Origin: JBBQWR01 sp038210495
GTDB lineage: Bacteria; Planctomycetota; Planctomycetia; Pirellulales; DATAWG01
DNA length: 64,000 nucleotides
NCBI GenBank assembly: GCA_038210495.1
Contig: JBBQWR010000013.1
Location: 51,397 to 115,396, forward strand
Direction of reading: 5' to 3'
Under the pieces are notes generated by a model. It had not been told where the DNA came from. It was given only the letters and a program-made list of their open reading frames with translations, and searched no databases. The translations under genes were made by a program, and so were the position numbers. Each line of letters opens with the position of its first letter. Positions within the stretch are counted from its first letter, which is position 1. Of this stretch, positions 31,949-41,514 are shown in pieces.

Positions 31949-32389
31949 TTAAAACAGGCTACCCGGCTCGTCCACTTCCGGCGGCTCAACGGGCGGAGCG
32001 GCTGGCGCCTCGTCGGCCATTTTTGTCGGTCGGGCTGTCCGTTTTCGACTGCGGGCGGCGGTTGGCCCGCCGTTGGTGGGATCGCGCTCGGTCGATGCCG
32101 CGTCGTCGAATGGCTCGGCGATCGGATTGCCGGCCGAGTCGACGCCGATGAGCAGCTCGATCCGCCGCTCCGCCTTTTCGAGCAGCCCATAGCATTGTCG
32201 CAGCAGCTTGACCCCTTGCTCGTAACGGCCCAGCGCGTCGGCCAGCCCGACTTTGCCATCCTCCAAATCGTGAACGATGGCTTCGATCTGAGCCAGCGCC
32301 GCTTCGAAGCTGGAACTTTGCTCGGCAGCGGCATCGTGACAGGGCTTGTCGCGCCGAAGGTTTTCAGTTCTTGAAATGTCGCTACTCAT
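31949..32389 (-). CDS. xseB: Exodeoxyribonuclease VII small subunit with long tail
   Basis: Small subunit that coats and activates XseA. The canonical ~60-residue coiled-coil domain is at residues 27-86 (FEAALAQIEAIVHDLEDGKV, GLADALGRYEQGVKLLRQCY). It is followed by about 60 residues of low-complexity Ala/Pro/Arg sequence ending PPEVDEPGSLF, not found in E. coli XseB. The ATG overlaps the xseA stop (ATGA), showing translational coupling. Confidence 0.92.
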   Translation of the reverse strand: MSSDISRTENLRRDKPCHDAAAEQSSSFEAALAQIEAIVHDLEDGKVGLADALGRYEQGVKLLRQCYGLLEKAERRIELLIGVDSAGNPIAEPFDDAASTERDPTNGGPTAARSRKRTARPTKMADEAPAAPPVEPPEVDEPGSLF

Positions 32390-33636
32390 GTTCCTACCTG
32401 GGCTAAGCTAATACTTTCCACGCGGCTGACGGACGACCCGCGAGCAAATCGGGTTTGGATTTGGTCGCCAGCAGCCAATACGGCCACGTCCTCGATCAAT
32501 CTTCCGTCGGCGACGCGCGTCGTGAGACTGTAGCCGCGCGACAACACGCCCAGCGGACTCAGCGATTCCAGTTGCGCGGCCAGCGCCGCCACCTGCCGCT
32601 GCGATTGGCCTAAGCTGCCTCGCATCGCGCGACCGGACCGGGCATTCCACTGATCCAATTGTTGGGCCAGTTCGTGCAGCCGGTCAAAAGGCTTGCGCAG
32701 CGCGCGGCGATTGGCCAACCCATCCAATTGCCGGCGGGCCTCGACGACGCGGCCGCGCAGCGCCGACGCTAGCCGACGATGCTGACTGCGCAGCGCCGCG
32801 AGCACATCGTCCATCGCGGGCACAATTCGCTCGGCCGCTTCGCTGGGGGTCAGCGCTCGCAAATCGGCCACGAGGTCGGCCAGCGTCACGTCGATTTCAT
32901 GGCCGACCGCCGACACGACGGGAATCCGCGACGCATGGATCGCCCGAACGACGATCTCTTCGTTGAACGACCAAAGGTCTTCGAGGCTGCCGCCGCCGCG
33001 GCCGACGACCAGCACGTCGATCGGATGAGTCATTCGATTCACTTGGGCGATGGCCCGCGCGATCTCCTCAGCCGAGCCGACCCCTTGCACCCGCACGGGC
33101 ACAATCAGCACGCTGGCGCCGCGCCATCGGCGGAGCAGCACTTGGAGAAAATCGCGGATCGCCGCGCCCGTGGGGCTGGTAACAAACGCAATCCGCCGCG
33201 GAAAACTCGGCAGCGGCCGTTTGCGAGCCGGATGGAATAGCCCCTCGGCCATCAGTTTGTCGCGCAGTTTTCTCAATGCCTGTTCGAGCGCCCCCAATCC
33301 CTTGGGATGAATTTCCTCGATCACCAGTTGATACGAGCCGCGGGCGGCGTACACGTCCAGATGCCCGCGGCAAATCACTTCGATCCCATCGTGCAGATCG
33401 CACCGCGCTTTGGCCGCGGCGGTGCGCCAGATGACGGCCCGCAATTGAGCGTCGTTGTCCTTGAGCGTCAGATAGCAGTGCCCCGACTGCGGGCGAGAAA
33501 AGTTGGAAATCTCGCCGCTAACCCAGACCTGCGGAAACGTCCCCTCGACGACTTCTTTGATCAACAGCGTGAGCGCGGAGACGCTCAGCACCGCCTGAGA
33601 CTCCGACTGATCGCTGGTTGCTGGCATTGAGTTCAT
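32386..33636 (-). CDS. xseA: Exodeoxyribonuclease VII large subunit
   Basis: Catalytic subunit that degrades single-stranded DNA; 416 residues. The N-terminal OB fold has VWVSGEISNFSRPQSGHCYL; the catalytic core has FPRRIAFVTSPTGAAIRDFL, DVLVVGRGGGSLEDLWSFNE and PVVSAVGHEIDVTLADLVAD; helical repeats (LRSQHRRLASALRGRV) bind XseB. Starts at 33636 or the in-frame ATG nine bases on. First gene of the xseA-xseB-ispA-dxs run, divergent from the nitrilase gene. Confidence 0.95.
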   Translation of the reverse strand: MNSMPATSDQSESQAVLSVSALTLLIKEVVEGTFPQVWVSGEISNFSRPQSGHCYLTLKDNDAQLRAVIWRTAAAKARCDLHDGIEVICRGHLDVYAARGSYQLVIEEIHPKGLGALEQALRKLRDKLMAEGLFHPARKRPLPSFPRRIAFVTSPTGAAIRDFLQVLLRRWRGASVLIVPVRVQGVGSAEEIARAIAQVNRMTHPIDVLVVGRGGGSLEDLWSFNEEIVVRAIHASRIPVVSAVGHEIDVTLADLVADLRALTPSEAAERIVPAMDDVLAALRSQHRRLASALRGRVVEARRQLDGLANRRALRKPFDRLHELAQQLDQWNARSGRAMRGSLGQSQRQVAALAAQLESLSPLGVLSRGYSLTTRVADGRLIEDVAVLAAGDQIQTRFARGSSVSRVESISLAQVGT

Positions 33637-33806
33637 CAAACGATTTTAGCCGTCGGCGCTGAAGGCGCAAACCTCCCTTGCAACGACAACGTCTTTCCGG
33701 TGTCCCCAGTATGGAATGTTCCTCTGGTTAGATTTATGCTAACCGAACTCGCCGAACAATCTCGTTCCAGGCGAGACACGAAAAATGCGCCGGGATTTCG
33801 AAAACT

Positions 33807-34634
33807 ATGTCCAATCCTCACGCTTTCAAACTCGCCATGATTCAAATGCGGGTCGATGGCGGCGCGCGGGAAGCGAATTTGGCGCGAGCGGAGGAGCGGA
33901 TCGCGGAGGCGGCTCGGGGCGGGGCGCAGGCGGTTTTGCTGCCCGAGGCGCTGACTCTGGGGTGGACGCATCCTTCGTCCGCCGCAGACGCCGAGTCGAT
34001 TCCCGAGGGCGATTCGTGCCGCAGATTGGCGGCAAGCGCTCGCATACATGGCATTTATGTCTGCGCCGGACTTGTGGAACGGGACGGCGACCGCGTCTTC
34101 AACGCCGCGGTTTTACTCGATCCTAAGGGACAGCTTCTGCTGCGTCATCGGAAGATCAACGAACTAGAGATCGGCCACCCTTACTACGCGCTCGGGGATC
34201 GACTACAAGTCGCGCCGACGCCGCTGGGAACCTTCGGAATGATGATTTGCGCCGACGGTTTCGCCAAGGGGCAGGTCATCGGCCGCTCGCTCGCCCTGAT
34301 GGGCGCCGACGTGATTTTGTCCCCTTGCGCTTGGGCGGTTCCAGCGGACTACGACCCGGTGGCCAAGCCCTACGGCCAACTTTGGAGAGAAAATTACGGC
34401 GCCGTCACCCGGGATTTTCAAATCTGGATCGCCGGGACAAGTTGTGTTGGCCCGCTCACGGCTGGGCCGTGGGCTGGGCGGAATTGCATCGGCTGTTCGC
34501 TGCTGGTCGGCCCTGACGGACAGCAAGCGCTAGCCGGCCCCTATGGCGTCAACGCCGACGTGATTCTCTACGCCGACATCCAGCCCTTGGCGCGGCCCGC
34601 TCAAGGCGACGGCTGGAACGGGCATGTGCCATGA
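33807..34634 (+). CDS. Carbon-nitrogen hydrolase (nitrilase superfamily)
   Basis: Cytoplasmic amidase or nitrilase-like enzyme of 275 residues. The Glu-Lys-Cys triad is visible: Glu47 in LLPEALTLGW, Lys116 in LLRHRKINELEIG and Cys148 in MMICADGFAKG. The position after Cys148 is Ala-Asp where typical members have (Y/W)D. The substrate may be an amide, carbamoyl compound or deaminated glutathione; family and context do not decide. The end lies 20 bases from the convergent GH127 gene. Confidence 0.85.
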   Translation: MSNPHAFKLAMIQMRVDGGAREANLARAEERIAEAARGGAQAVLLPEALTLGWTHPSSAADAESIPEGDSCRRLAASARIHGIYVCAGLVERDGDRVFNAAVLLDPKGQLLLRHRKINELEIGHPYYALGDRLQVAPTPLGTFGMMICADGFAKGQVIGRSLALMGADVILSPCAWAVPADYDPVAKPYGQLWRENYGAVTRDFQIWIAGTSCVGPLTAGPWAGRNCIGCSLLVGPDGQQALAGPYGVNADVILYADIQPLARPAQGDGWNGHVP

Positions 34635-34654
34635 CGCGGGATCGCGGCGCCGAA

Positions 34655-37171
34655 CTACTCGACTTTCCACTCCAAAATGCCGCCGGAGAACTCGGGTTGC
34701 AGGTCGACCTCAAGGCGGACGGCGGTGGTTTTCACCGGTTTGAATTTCATGCCGTTGAATTTGTTCGGCGCGACTTCATAGTCGCCGGCGCCGTCGACCG
34801 GCTTCCAACCGGCGCCATCCCTGTAGACCGCGCGCCAGGATTTGGGGACGCGGCATTGGCCTTTGCCCGTGTCGTCGAACCAGTAGACGTCGGTCGATTT
34901 GATCGTCCGCGGCTCGTCGAAGTCGTACTGAACCCATTCGTGGGTCCCTTTGTGATCCCACCAGGTGAACCTGGGGATCGACTCGTCGGATGAGCGCGCC
35001 GGCAGCAATCCGTCGTTCATCGCCTCAAGCGTGTCGGTCGCGTTGCAATACGACGCCGTCGGCGGCTTGGGGGGCAATGTCCAAACATGGGCCGTCGGGC
35101 CTTCGCCAATCGTGGGAAACACGCTAATCCGAAGCCTCGCCGCGCCCATCGGAATCAGAGTCACCACGTCGATCGGCTCAGCCGTCCGAACCGGACTGTC
35201 TTGCAATGGGCGAACCAGGCCGGTGGTATCCTGGCGCCAAATGAGAATCTTGCGGGCTTTCGCTTGAAGTCGAATCGGCGCCGTTTTGGCCGTGAACGGC
35301 TGGTCGGCGGACGGTTCTTTGGAATGGACGATTTCAAACGATCGGGCAGGCACCATGGCGTCGACGATGAGTCCGTAGTTCCAGGGACTCGCCGCGTAAA
35401 CCTCTTGCTCCGGCCAGGCATCCGTGCCGCCGTAACGTTTCCATTTTTCGTCGATCGCCAGCGAAAACGTCAGCGGCCCGTAGTCGACTGACACGCTGTT
35501 GTGGTTTTTCGCCCAAGTCCGGACGCCGAGTTTCATCGGCAACGAAAGCTCGACGATGTCGCCGTCTTTCCACTCGCGATCGACGACCGAATAGGACAAC
35601 GGCTTGGCGGATATATCGTGAGCAGCGCCGTTGATCTTCAGTTTCGCGTCCGAGGCCCAGTGAGGAATTCGCAAGTACAGCGGAAATTTCGCGGGCGACA
35701 CGCAGGAAACCTTGAATTCGATTTTATCGGAGAATGGATAATCGGTCGTTTCCGTAACCCTGACCGCCGAGCCATCGCCGACTTTGGCCGTCACTTCGCA
35801 GGCGGAGTAGAGCGAGGCACATAGTCCTTTGTCAGATGTCGCCAGCCAAAGCTCCTCGGCGAAATAAGGCCAACCGTGCGAGACATTGTGCTGGCAGCAG
35901 CGGTAAACCTCAAGCGGGCTGTACGAAATCATCGTTCCGCCGTTTTGAATCCCCGGCGCCTTGTTCTCTTTGTCGAGTTGCACCATGTTCGGCGAGGTCA
36001 GATAGTGCAGCGCCTTGAAATCCGGCGTGAGCGCGGCCGGAAGCGAGTTGAACGCCAGATCCTCGCAGCGGTCGGACCAGACCGGATTCCCTGAGATTTC
36101 GGTCAGCATCTCGAAGCTGTGCATCGCCTCGACGATCGAGCAGGTCTCGAATCCTTGACGCGGATCGCCATAACCGGGACGGCAGTTTTCATCGGCGCCG
36201 AAACCGCCGCCGGGTACCTGGCCATATAGACCCATCACGGTCTGGTAGTTTCGCTCGGCCGCGTCGAGAAATTTTTTATCTTTCGCTTGGAGATAGAAAA
36301 TCGCCGGCTCGCGGAAGCCTTGAGTGATATTCACCCCGTGCCAATTTGCAATCCCTGCGGTCCAGTTCGACGTGTGACGATGGATCTTAGTCGCCAGTTC
36401 GAGCAGCCACTGTCCGCCAGTTCGGTTGTAGAGCCAATAAACGCTTGCCAGATTGTCGCCCCCGCGCGGGGCCGGCCAATAGCCCGTCAAAAAATCCTGC
36501 TCGGGACAGGCCATTTCCCAGCGGAAGTAGTTTTCCATGAACGGCAGCACGCGCGAGTCGGCCGTGTATTCGTAATACGATTGCATGACGTTGAGCATCA
36601 GCATGTGCGGCCAGAGGTCGGGCTTGCCGTCCTGCGACGTGCGAAGTCCATCGGGTCCGAACCAGCCGTCGGCGGTTTGGCTCGCCAAAGCCGCCTCGAT
36701 CCACCGCTTGGCCTCGCGGATGATCGCTTCGTCTTTGAGCACATAGCCGAGGTCGGCGTAACCCTTGAGCCAATACGGCATCTCCTCCCAGCCGCTGTGC
36801 CCCTTGCCGCGAGGATCGGTCCAGGCGTTGTTCTCGAATCGGCACCAAGGAGAAATTTCGGTCAGCCGCCCGGTCATTCCTTGCGATTCCAGCTCCAATT
36901 GATGTCGCAGCCAGCCCCGCGGCGCGATGGCGCCGATCGGCAACTTGCCGAACGCCGTGGGCAGCAACGGCTGGCGATTGCCCGTGTAGTGCGGCGCGGC
37001 GTTCGTGGCCAAAGGGGATGACACGGCTTGCTCGACGACAGCAATTTCTCCCGCGTTTCCGTTCTCCGCGGCGCTAATATGTATGGCCAGAAGAGCTGAT
37101 ATAAACACGACCGCAAAACCTATCGAGGCGTGGCCCGGAAACCTGGACCGGATCGATTGGGGCAAGTGCAT
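34655..37171 (-). CDS. Secreted GH127 beta-L-arabinofuranosidase with C-terminal carbohydrate-binding region
   Basis: Exported glycoside hydrolase of 838 residues that should release beta-L-arabinofuranose. ATG 37171 begins a signal peptide (MHLPQSIRSRFPGHASIGFA, then VVFISALLAIHISAAE). The GH127 (DUF1680) (alpha/alpha)6 barrel spans roughly 65-480. The zinc-thiolate active site is complete: Glu342 and Cys344 in GFETCSIVEAM and Cys425-Cys426 in EVYRCCQHNVSHG. A beta-sandwich follows, and the last ~150 residues (HEWVQYDFDEPRTIKSTDVY) look like an F5/8-type discoidin module. It complements the GH51 enzyme at 5276, indicating use of plant or algal arabinose polymers. Confidence 0.9.
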   Translation of the reverse strand: MHLPQSIRSRFPGHASIGFAVVFISALLAIHISAAENGNAGEIAVVEQAVSSPLATNAAPHYTGNRQPLLPTAFGKLPIGAIAPRGWLRHQLELESQGMTGRLTEISPWCRFENNAWTDPRGKGHSGWEEMPYWLKGYADLGYVLKDEAIIREAKRWIEAALASQTADGWFGPDGLRTSQDGKPDLWPHMLMLNVMQSYYEYTADSRVLPFMENYFRWEMACPEQDFLTGYWPAPRGGDNLASVYWLYNRTGGQWLLELATKIHRHTSNWTAGIANWHGVNITQGFREPAIFYLQAKDKKFLDAAERNYQTVMGLYGQVPGGGFGADENCRPGYGDPRQGFETCSIVEAMHSFEMLTEISGNPVWSDRCEDLAFNSLPAALTPDFKALHYLTSPNMVQLDKENKAPGIQNGGTMISYSPLEVYRCCQHNVSHGWPYFAEELWLATSDKGLCASLYSACEVTAKVGDGSAVRVTETTDYPFSDKIEFKVSCVSPAKFPLYLRIPHWASDAKLKINGAAHDISAKPLSYSVVDREWKDGDIVELSLPMKLGVRTWAKNHNSVSVDYGPLTFSLAIDEKWKRYGGTDAWPEQEVYAASPWNYGLIVDAMVPARSFEIVHSKEPSADQPFTAKTAPIRLQAKARKILIWRQDTTGLVRPLQDSPVRTAEPIDVVTLIPMGAARLRISVFPTIGEGPTAHVWTLPPKPPTASYCNATDTLEAMNDGLLPARSSDESIPRFTWWDHKGTHEWVQYDFDEPRTIKSTDVYWFDDTGKGQCRVPKSWRAVYRDGAGWKPVDGAGDYEVAPNKFNGMKFKPVKTTAVRLEVDLQPEFSGGILEWKVE

Positions 37172-37391
37172 TATGAGAGCTCTGGATGAAAAATGAGGCA
37201 AAAAGTGGCCGACGCGAGGAGGTTGCAGGACGCCCCCAATTTAACCTCACGATAAGCCCCTGTCACGTCAGCGCCCTGCAGACTCGTGGCGGCGCGGCGG
37301 CGGCCTTGAACCCATGCTAGATTTTTTGCGAATTTGGCGGTAGCATGTGTGTTTTCGCCCACAAAACGGCCATTAGGATATTCGCCCCGCC

Positions 37392-37739
37392 ATGCCGATT
37401 GTCAGCTTCCTCAACGAGAAGAAGGAAATCCAAGTCCCCGAGGGCGCCAACTTGCGCAAAGAGGCCATGCAGGCCGGAATTCAGCTTTACTCGGGCGTAG
37501 AGCGGGTCGCCAACTGCCGCGGCTTTAGTCTCTGCGGCACGTGCCGGGTCCACATCACCAAAGGGATCGAAAACGCCAGCCCCATCGGTTTTTTCGAAGG
37601 ACTGCGTTTCAAAGCCTCGATGGCCTACATCGGCAACGAGGACACCATGCGGCTGGCCTGCCAAACGCTTGTGATGGGAGATATGACCGTCCAAACCCGC
37701 CCGGAGAAAAATCTCTTCGGCGAGAACTTTTTCAGCTAA
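37392..37739 (+). CDS. 2Fe-2S ferredoxin
   Basis: Plant/adrenodoxin-like ferredoxin of 115 residues. Cluster ligands Cys42, Cys47 and Cys50 lie in ANCRGFSLCGTCRVHI and the fourth in MRLACQTLVMGDM. The N-terminus MPIVSFLNEKKEIQVPEGAN is the usual strand pair. About 30 residues between Cys50 and the last Cys form an insertion (NASPIGFFEGLRFKASMAYI). An electron carrier; partner oxidoreductase unknown. It precedes the PII gene on the same strand, separated by a palindromic repeat. Confidence 0.9.
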   Translation: MPIVSFLNEKKEIQVPEGANLRKEAMQAGIQLYSGVERVANCRGFSLCGTCRVHITKGIENASPIGFFEGLRFKASMAYIGNEDTMRLACQTLVMGDMTVQTRPEKNLFGENFFS

Positions 37740-37755
37740 CTGCCGCTTACAACTG

Positions 37756-37804
37756 CTCACAAAACGCCGGGGGACTGTCCCCTTCGCTGCGACGGTTTTG
37801 TGAG
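37756..37804. repeat. CACAAAAC-GGGGACTG palindromic repeat, complete copy
   Basis: CTCACAAAACG (37756-37766) and CGGTTTTGTGAG (37793-37804) enclose a core with GGGGGACTGTCCCC. The unit is fully palindromic. It separates ferredoxin from the PII gene and may terminate the first transcript. Confidence 0.7.
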
Positions 37805-37835
37805 GGCCTTTTTATACGATGTCAGGCCACTTGCT

Positions 37836-38135
37836 TTGAAACAGATCGTCGCCATCGTCAAGCCGTATCTGGCGGAAAAAGTCTTGGAATCGCTTAAGCG
37901 GGCGCCCTTGGAAGCCTGTAGCGTTCGCGAAGTCAAAGGCTACGGCCGGCAAAAGAGCTACCTCGACCAATACGGCGACAGCGAATACTCGCTCGCCTTC
38001 TTGCCCAAGGTCGAAATCAATCTCTGGGTCGACGACTCCCGGGCCGAAGAAATCCTCCGCAAAATCGTCGAAGTCGCCCGCACCGGGCGCATGGGCGACG
38101 GCAAGATTTTCATGTTGCCGGCCGATGAGGTGTAG
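37836..38135 (+). CDS. glnB: PII-family nitrogen regulator, short C-terminus
   Basis: Trimeric signal protein sensing 2-oxoglutarate and ATP/ADP. TTG 37836 gives LKQIVAIVKPYLAEKVLESL, the normal PII start; a GTG at 37800 would place the N-terminus in the upstream repeat. KGYGRQKSYLDQYGDSEYSL is the T-loop with the Tyr at the modified position, and ARTGRMGDGKIFML is the B-loop. The protein stops at LPADEV after 99 residues, lacking the ~12-residue C-loop of the ~112-residue family norm. Convergent with glnE, whose activity PII controls, which supports a nitrogen-status circuit. glnB versus glnK is not resolvable. Confidence 0.85.
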   Translation: MKQIVAIVKPYLAEKVLESLKRAPLEACSVREVKGYGRQKSYLDQYGDSEYSLAFLPKVEINLWVDDSRAEEILRKIVEVARTGRMGDGKIFMLPADEV

Positions 38136-38153
38136 GCGGCGGCCGCGTTCGTC

Positions 38154-38244
38154 GTAGGTCAGGCCAATTGGCCTGACGCAGTTTGGCTCGGCCCCTGCTA
38201 TTAAGTATGCCGCTGTCCACGGCAGGCCAACGGGCCTGACCTAC
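38154..38244. repeat. Inverted repeat pair, GTAGGTCAGGC family
   Basis: GTAGGTCAGGCCAATTGGCC (38154-38173, continuing TGAC) is answered by CAGGCCAACGGGCCTGACC plus TAC (38223-38244). The outer arms are exact complements. The right arm contains the glnE stop codon (38241-38243), so the repeat was recruited into the gene end. Confidence 0.7.
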
Positions 38245-41200
38245 GTCGCCGACACAATCCGCTCGAACCGCCGCCGGTTCTCTTCGCGCAACCGATTGCA
38301 ATCGGTCAATAGGTTTTCGACGCTCGCGTAATTGGTAAGCCGTGCCAGTTTGGCGAGCTGAATTTTCTCCGTGGGCAAATCGTGGCCAGCCGTGGTGTTC
38401 ATCAATTGCAGGCGTCCGATGATCGTTCGCAGGGTGCGGTAACTGTCGCGGAAAAATTCAAAATCGTCTTTGGAAATAACACCGGCTTCGTGCAGCGCCG
38501 TCAGAGCTTCGGAGGTCCCCCCGTGGCGGGCGGCGGGGTGCTTCCGACCGTGCTTGAGCTGGAGCATTTGGACGATAAATTCTATGTCGACGATACCGCC
38601 GGGACCGCGTTTGAGATTGGCTGGCCGGGCCGTTTCTTGAAGCCTTAGCCGCATGGCGTGAATCTCGGAGGCGTTAGAATCCTGCCAAGGCGTTTCATAG
38701 GCCGCGTGTTGGATCGTGGCCATCGTCCGGGTCGCTGCGTCGTCGGACCCATAGACGACGCGGGCCTTGCAGAGCGCTTGCCGTTCCCAAAGTTGCCCTT
38801 GGGCGGACTCGAAATAACGCTGAAATTCGTCGAGCGACGTCGCTAGCGCGCCGCTTCGGCCAGTCGGCCGCAGCCGCGGATCGATCTCGTAGAGCCGGCC
38901 ATAGGGACCGAGTTGGTTAGCGACTTTGATGATTCGCTGCCCCAGCTCGCTGAAAAAATGCTGGTTCGTGGTTGTTTCGGTGGAGCGGCGAGAACGCTTG
39001 GCGTGAAACGTCGCGCCCTCGCCTTCGTAGAGAAAAATCAAATCGACGTCGCTGTGATAGTTCATCTCGCGGCCGCCGAATTTTCCGAGCGCCACGACAA
39101 TCAGCTCCGACGTTCGTCCGATGTCGGCATCGTTGATCAGCTTGGGCTCGCCGAGCTTGGCTACCGACTTGCCGTATTCGTTGACTGTAATTCGCCGGAG
39201 AGTGGCTTCCGCGATATCGGTCAGCGCCACGCTGGTCGCCTGCATGTCGGCCTTGCCGAGCAGTTCCCGAACGCCAACCCTAAGTTGCTGCGCATTCTTG
39301 AAGCTATGCAAAATCGGATCGAGGTCTTCGGCGGCAAACGTGAGATCGCTCAGATGCTGCTCCAGCCCTTCCAGCGATGGCAGCTTGTCGAGCACCAGGC
39401 TATCCATCAGTTCATCGAGCATGCCAGGGTTGCTGGTCAAGATGCCGGACAAGAATGGGCTGGTCGCGCACAGATTTACGTAAAGATGCAGCGAAGGGGA
39501 ATTGAAGCTAAACAACTCCCACAGCACTCCCTTGCCGCCGAGCGACTCGCTGACCTTGCTAAGATTCACGAGCGTGGCGTCGGGATCAGGCGTGTCGGCG
39601 ATCGCCTTGAGCAGTCGGGGCGCAATGGCGGCCAAAAAATGTCGGCAGCGGCGTGTCGAAAGAAAACGAATCTTTTCCTCGGCCAGCGCCATCAAATTGC
39701 GATAGGCGTCTGCCGAGTCGCGAAATGGATATTGACCGAGTACCTCTTGAATTCGCTCGGGCGGCGGATCGGGATCGAGAATGAGGTCGACGGCCGGATC
39801 GCCCGGCTCGTCGTCCGACTCGAAGGCGTCGTGCAAGAGGTGGTCGAGAATTTTCCGGTTCAGCTCCGTCTTTTGTTTGTATTCGGCGGAGAAGGCTTCC
39901 AACGGGTCGTTGTGCCCTTCGGGACTATAGCCCATGCGAATCGCCAATCGCCGCATCTCGCCGGTCGACCGCGGCAGCAGATGGGTTTGCAAATCGAACA
40001 TGATCTGCAGACGATGCTCGGTCTTGCGGAGGAAGGCATAGTTTTCCTCGAGGATAATTCGCTCTTGATGCGTCAGGCACCCGGCGGATTCGAGCCGCAA
40101 AATGGCGTCGAGCGTATTGCCGATCCGCAGTTGCGGGAGGTCGCCGCCGTTAAGCAGTTGGAGAAATTGGATGACGAACTCGATGTCGCGAATTCCTCCG
40201 CGACCCGTTTTGACATTGAGCTCGTCGGCGCCTTCGCGAACGGTCCGCTGCTCGATCCGCCGCTTGAGCGCCTTGATGCCCGAGATATCGGCCCGGCTGA
40301 GATACCTGCGGTAGATCCACGGCTCAAGTTCTTTGAGCAGTTCGGCGCCGAGATCGAGATTGCCGGCCGCGGGTCGGGCTTTGACAAACGCTTGCCTTTC
40401 CCAGGTGCGGCCCACCACGTCGTAATAATGCAAAGCGCTTTCCAACCCGATCGCGACCGGCCCACGTTCCCCCTCGGGCCGCAACCGCAAATCGACCCGA
40501 TAGGCGATTCCCAGTTCGGTCGGTTCGGTGAGCAGCCGGACAATGTCGCGAGCCAGCCGATCGAAGAACTCGCGATTGCTGAGCGAACGAGCGCCGTCGG
40601 TTTGCCCATCCTCGTCGTAGAGAAAAATCAAATCGATATCGCTGGAATAATTGAGTTCGTCGGCGCCGAGTTTTCCCATCGCCATGACGACGAATCGGGC
40701 CGGCTCGCCATCGGCGGCGCGGGGCACGCCCCGCTTTTGCTCCAGATTTCGACGTGCGGCTTGCACGGCCGCTTCGAGGATCGCATCGGCCAGATAGGAT
40801 ATCTGCCTGACGACGGTCTGCTCGTGCTGCCCGCGAATGATGTCGCCGTAGCCGATTCGCAGGGTTTCTCGCCGCTTGAATCTACGCAGGGCGGCCAGGA
40901 TGGCAGGCTCGTCGACCAAGGCGGCGACTTCGCCGATCAATTCGTTGGCTAGCGTTTCGCGTCCCACCGGCTGCCCCTCGGTGATCCGCAGCAGATCGTA
41001 GGCCTCGGAGTCGGTGATCAAGAGGTCGCTGAGGTATTGGCTCGTCGAAAATATTTGCAGCAGAATCGGCAGCGCTTCGGGATCGCGCTCGAACAGCGAG
41101 GCCAGCGAAAGTGGATTCCGCGTGGCCTTGACAAACCGGTCCAGATTGTTCAGCGCCATTCCGGCGTCGCTGAGCCGAGGCAGATGCTCGGCCAATTGCT

Positions 41201-41363
41201 CGCACATCGCCGCGAGCAGATCGAGCGTGATGCCCGAGAGGGCCATTCGGACCAAGTTGCCCTGGCCGCGGGCCGGATCGTCCAACTTCCAGTCCGCGAG
41301 CCACTCGACAGCCTTTTCGGGATGGTCGAGGAGATGATGCAGCCGATCGATTTGCATGAACAC
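38241..41363 (-). CDS. glnE: Bifunctional glutamine synthetase adenylyltransferase/adenylyl-removing enzyme
   Basis: Adenylylates and deadenylylates glutamine synthetase in response to PII and glutamine; 1040 residues, longer than E. coli GlnE (946). The first (AR) domain carries MGKLGADELNYSSDIDLIFL; the second (AT) domain carries LGKFGGREMNYHSDVDLIFL. Both keep the two Asp metal ligands. A regulatory helical region between them includes DEPGDPAVDLILDPDPPPE. IYRRYLSRADISGIKALKRR is a typical inter-domain element. Starts at GTG 41363 or ATG 41357. Its 3' end meets the PII gene. Confidence 0.95.
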   Translation of the reverse strand: MFMQIDRLHHLLDHPEKAVEWLADWKLDDPARGQGNLVRMALSGITLDLLAAMCEQLAEHLPRLSDAGMALNNLDRFVKATRNPLSLASLFERDPEALPILLQIFSTSQYLSDLLITDSEAYDLLRITEGQPVGRETLANELIGEVAALVDEPAILAALRRFKRRETLRIGYGDIIRGQHEQTVVRQISYLADAILEAAVQAARRNLEQKRGVPRAADGEPARFVVMAMGKLGADELNYSSDIDLIFLYDEDGQTDGARSLSNREFFDRLARDIVRLLTEPTELGIAYRVDLRLRPEGERGPVAIGLESALHYYDVVGRTWERQAFVKARPAAGNLDLGAELLKELEPWIYRRYLSRADISGIKALKRRIEQRTVREGADELNVKTGRGGIRDIEFVIQFLQLLNGGDLPQLRIGNTLDAILRLESAGCLTHQERIILEENYAFLRKTEHRLQIMFDLQTHLLPRSTGEMRRLAIRMGYSPEGHNDPLEAFSAEYKQKTELNRKILDHLLHDAFESDDEPGDPAVDLILDPDPPPERIQEVLGQYPFRDSADAYRNLMALAEEKIRFLSTRRCRHFLAAIAPRLLKAIADTPDPDATLVNLSKVSESLGGKGVLWELFSFNSPSLHLYVNLCATSPFLSGILTSNPGMLDELMDSLVLDKLPSLEGLEQHLSDLTFAAEDLDPILHSFKNAQQLRVGVRELLGKADMQATSVALTDIAEATLRRITVNEYGKSVAKLGEPKLINDADIGRTSELIVVALGKFGGREMNYHSDVDLIFLYEGEGATFHAKRSRRSTETTTNQHFFSELGQRIIKVANQLGPYGRLYEIDPRLRPTGRSGALATSLDEFQRYFESAQGQLWERQALCKARVVYGSDDAATRTMATIQHAAYETPWQDSNASEIHAMRLRLQETARPANLKRGPGGIVDIEFIVQMLQLKHGRKHPAARHGGTSEALTALHEAGVISKDDFEFFRDSYRTLRTIIGRLQLMNTTAGHDLPTEKIQLAKLARLTNYASVENLLTDCNRLREENRRRFERIVSAT

Positions 41364-41514
41364 GGGTGAACGGAGGCGAAGGACGAAGGGCGAATCGGGA
41401 AGCGCGTGGTGGGTGAAGCGTGAGGCGAGCGGGGGGCGTCAGCCCCCTGTCCAAAATCGTCAACTGGCAATAGGTCGTTTGATGTCTGAGCCAACCCAAT
41501 GCAAAGACTTTGTG

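Noticed and set aside
38913..40952. 679-codon plus-strand frame opposite glnE
   Set aside because: Fully antisense to glnE, which has two intact nucleotidyltransferase motifs; no motif on the opposite strand.
41431..41447. GGGGGC/GCCCCC hairpin after miaB as a terminator
   Set aside because: Strong stem but no T-run on either strand; similar C-rich words occur at about 28331 and elsewhere, so it may be another small repeat.
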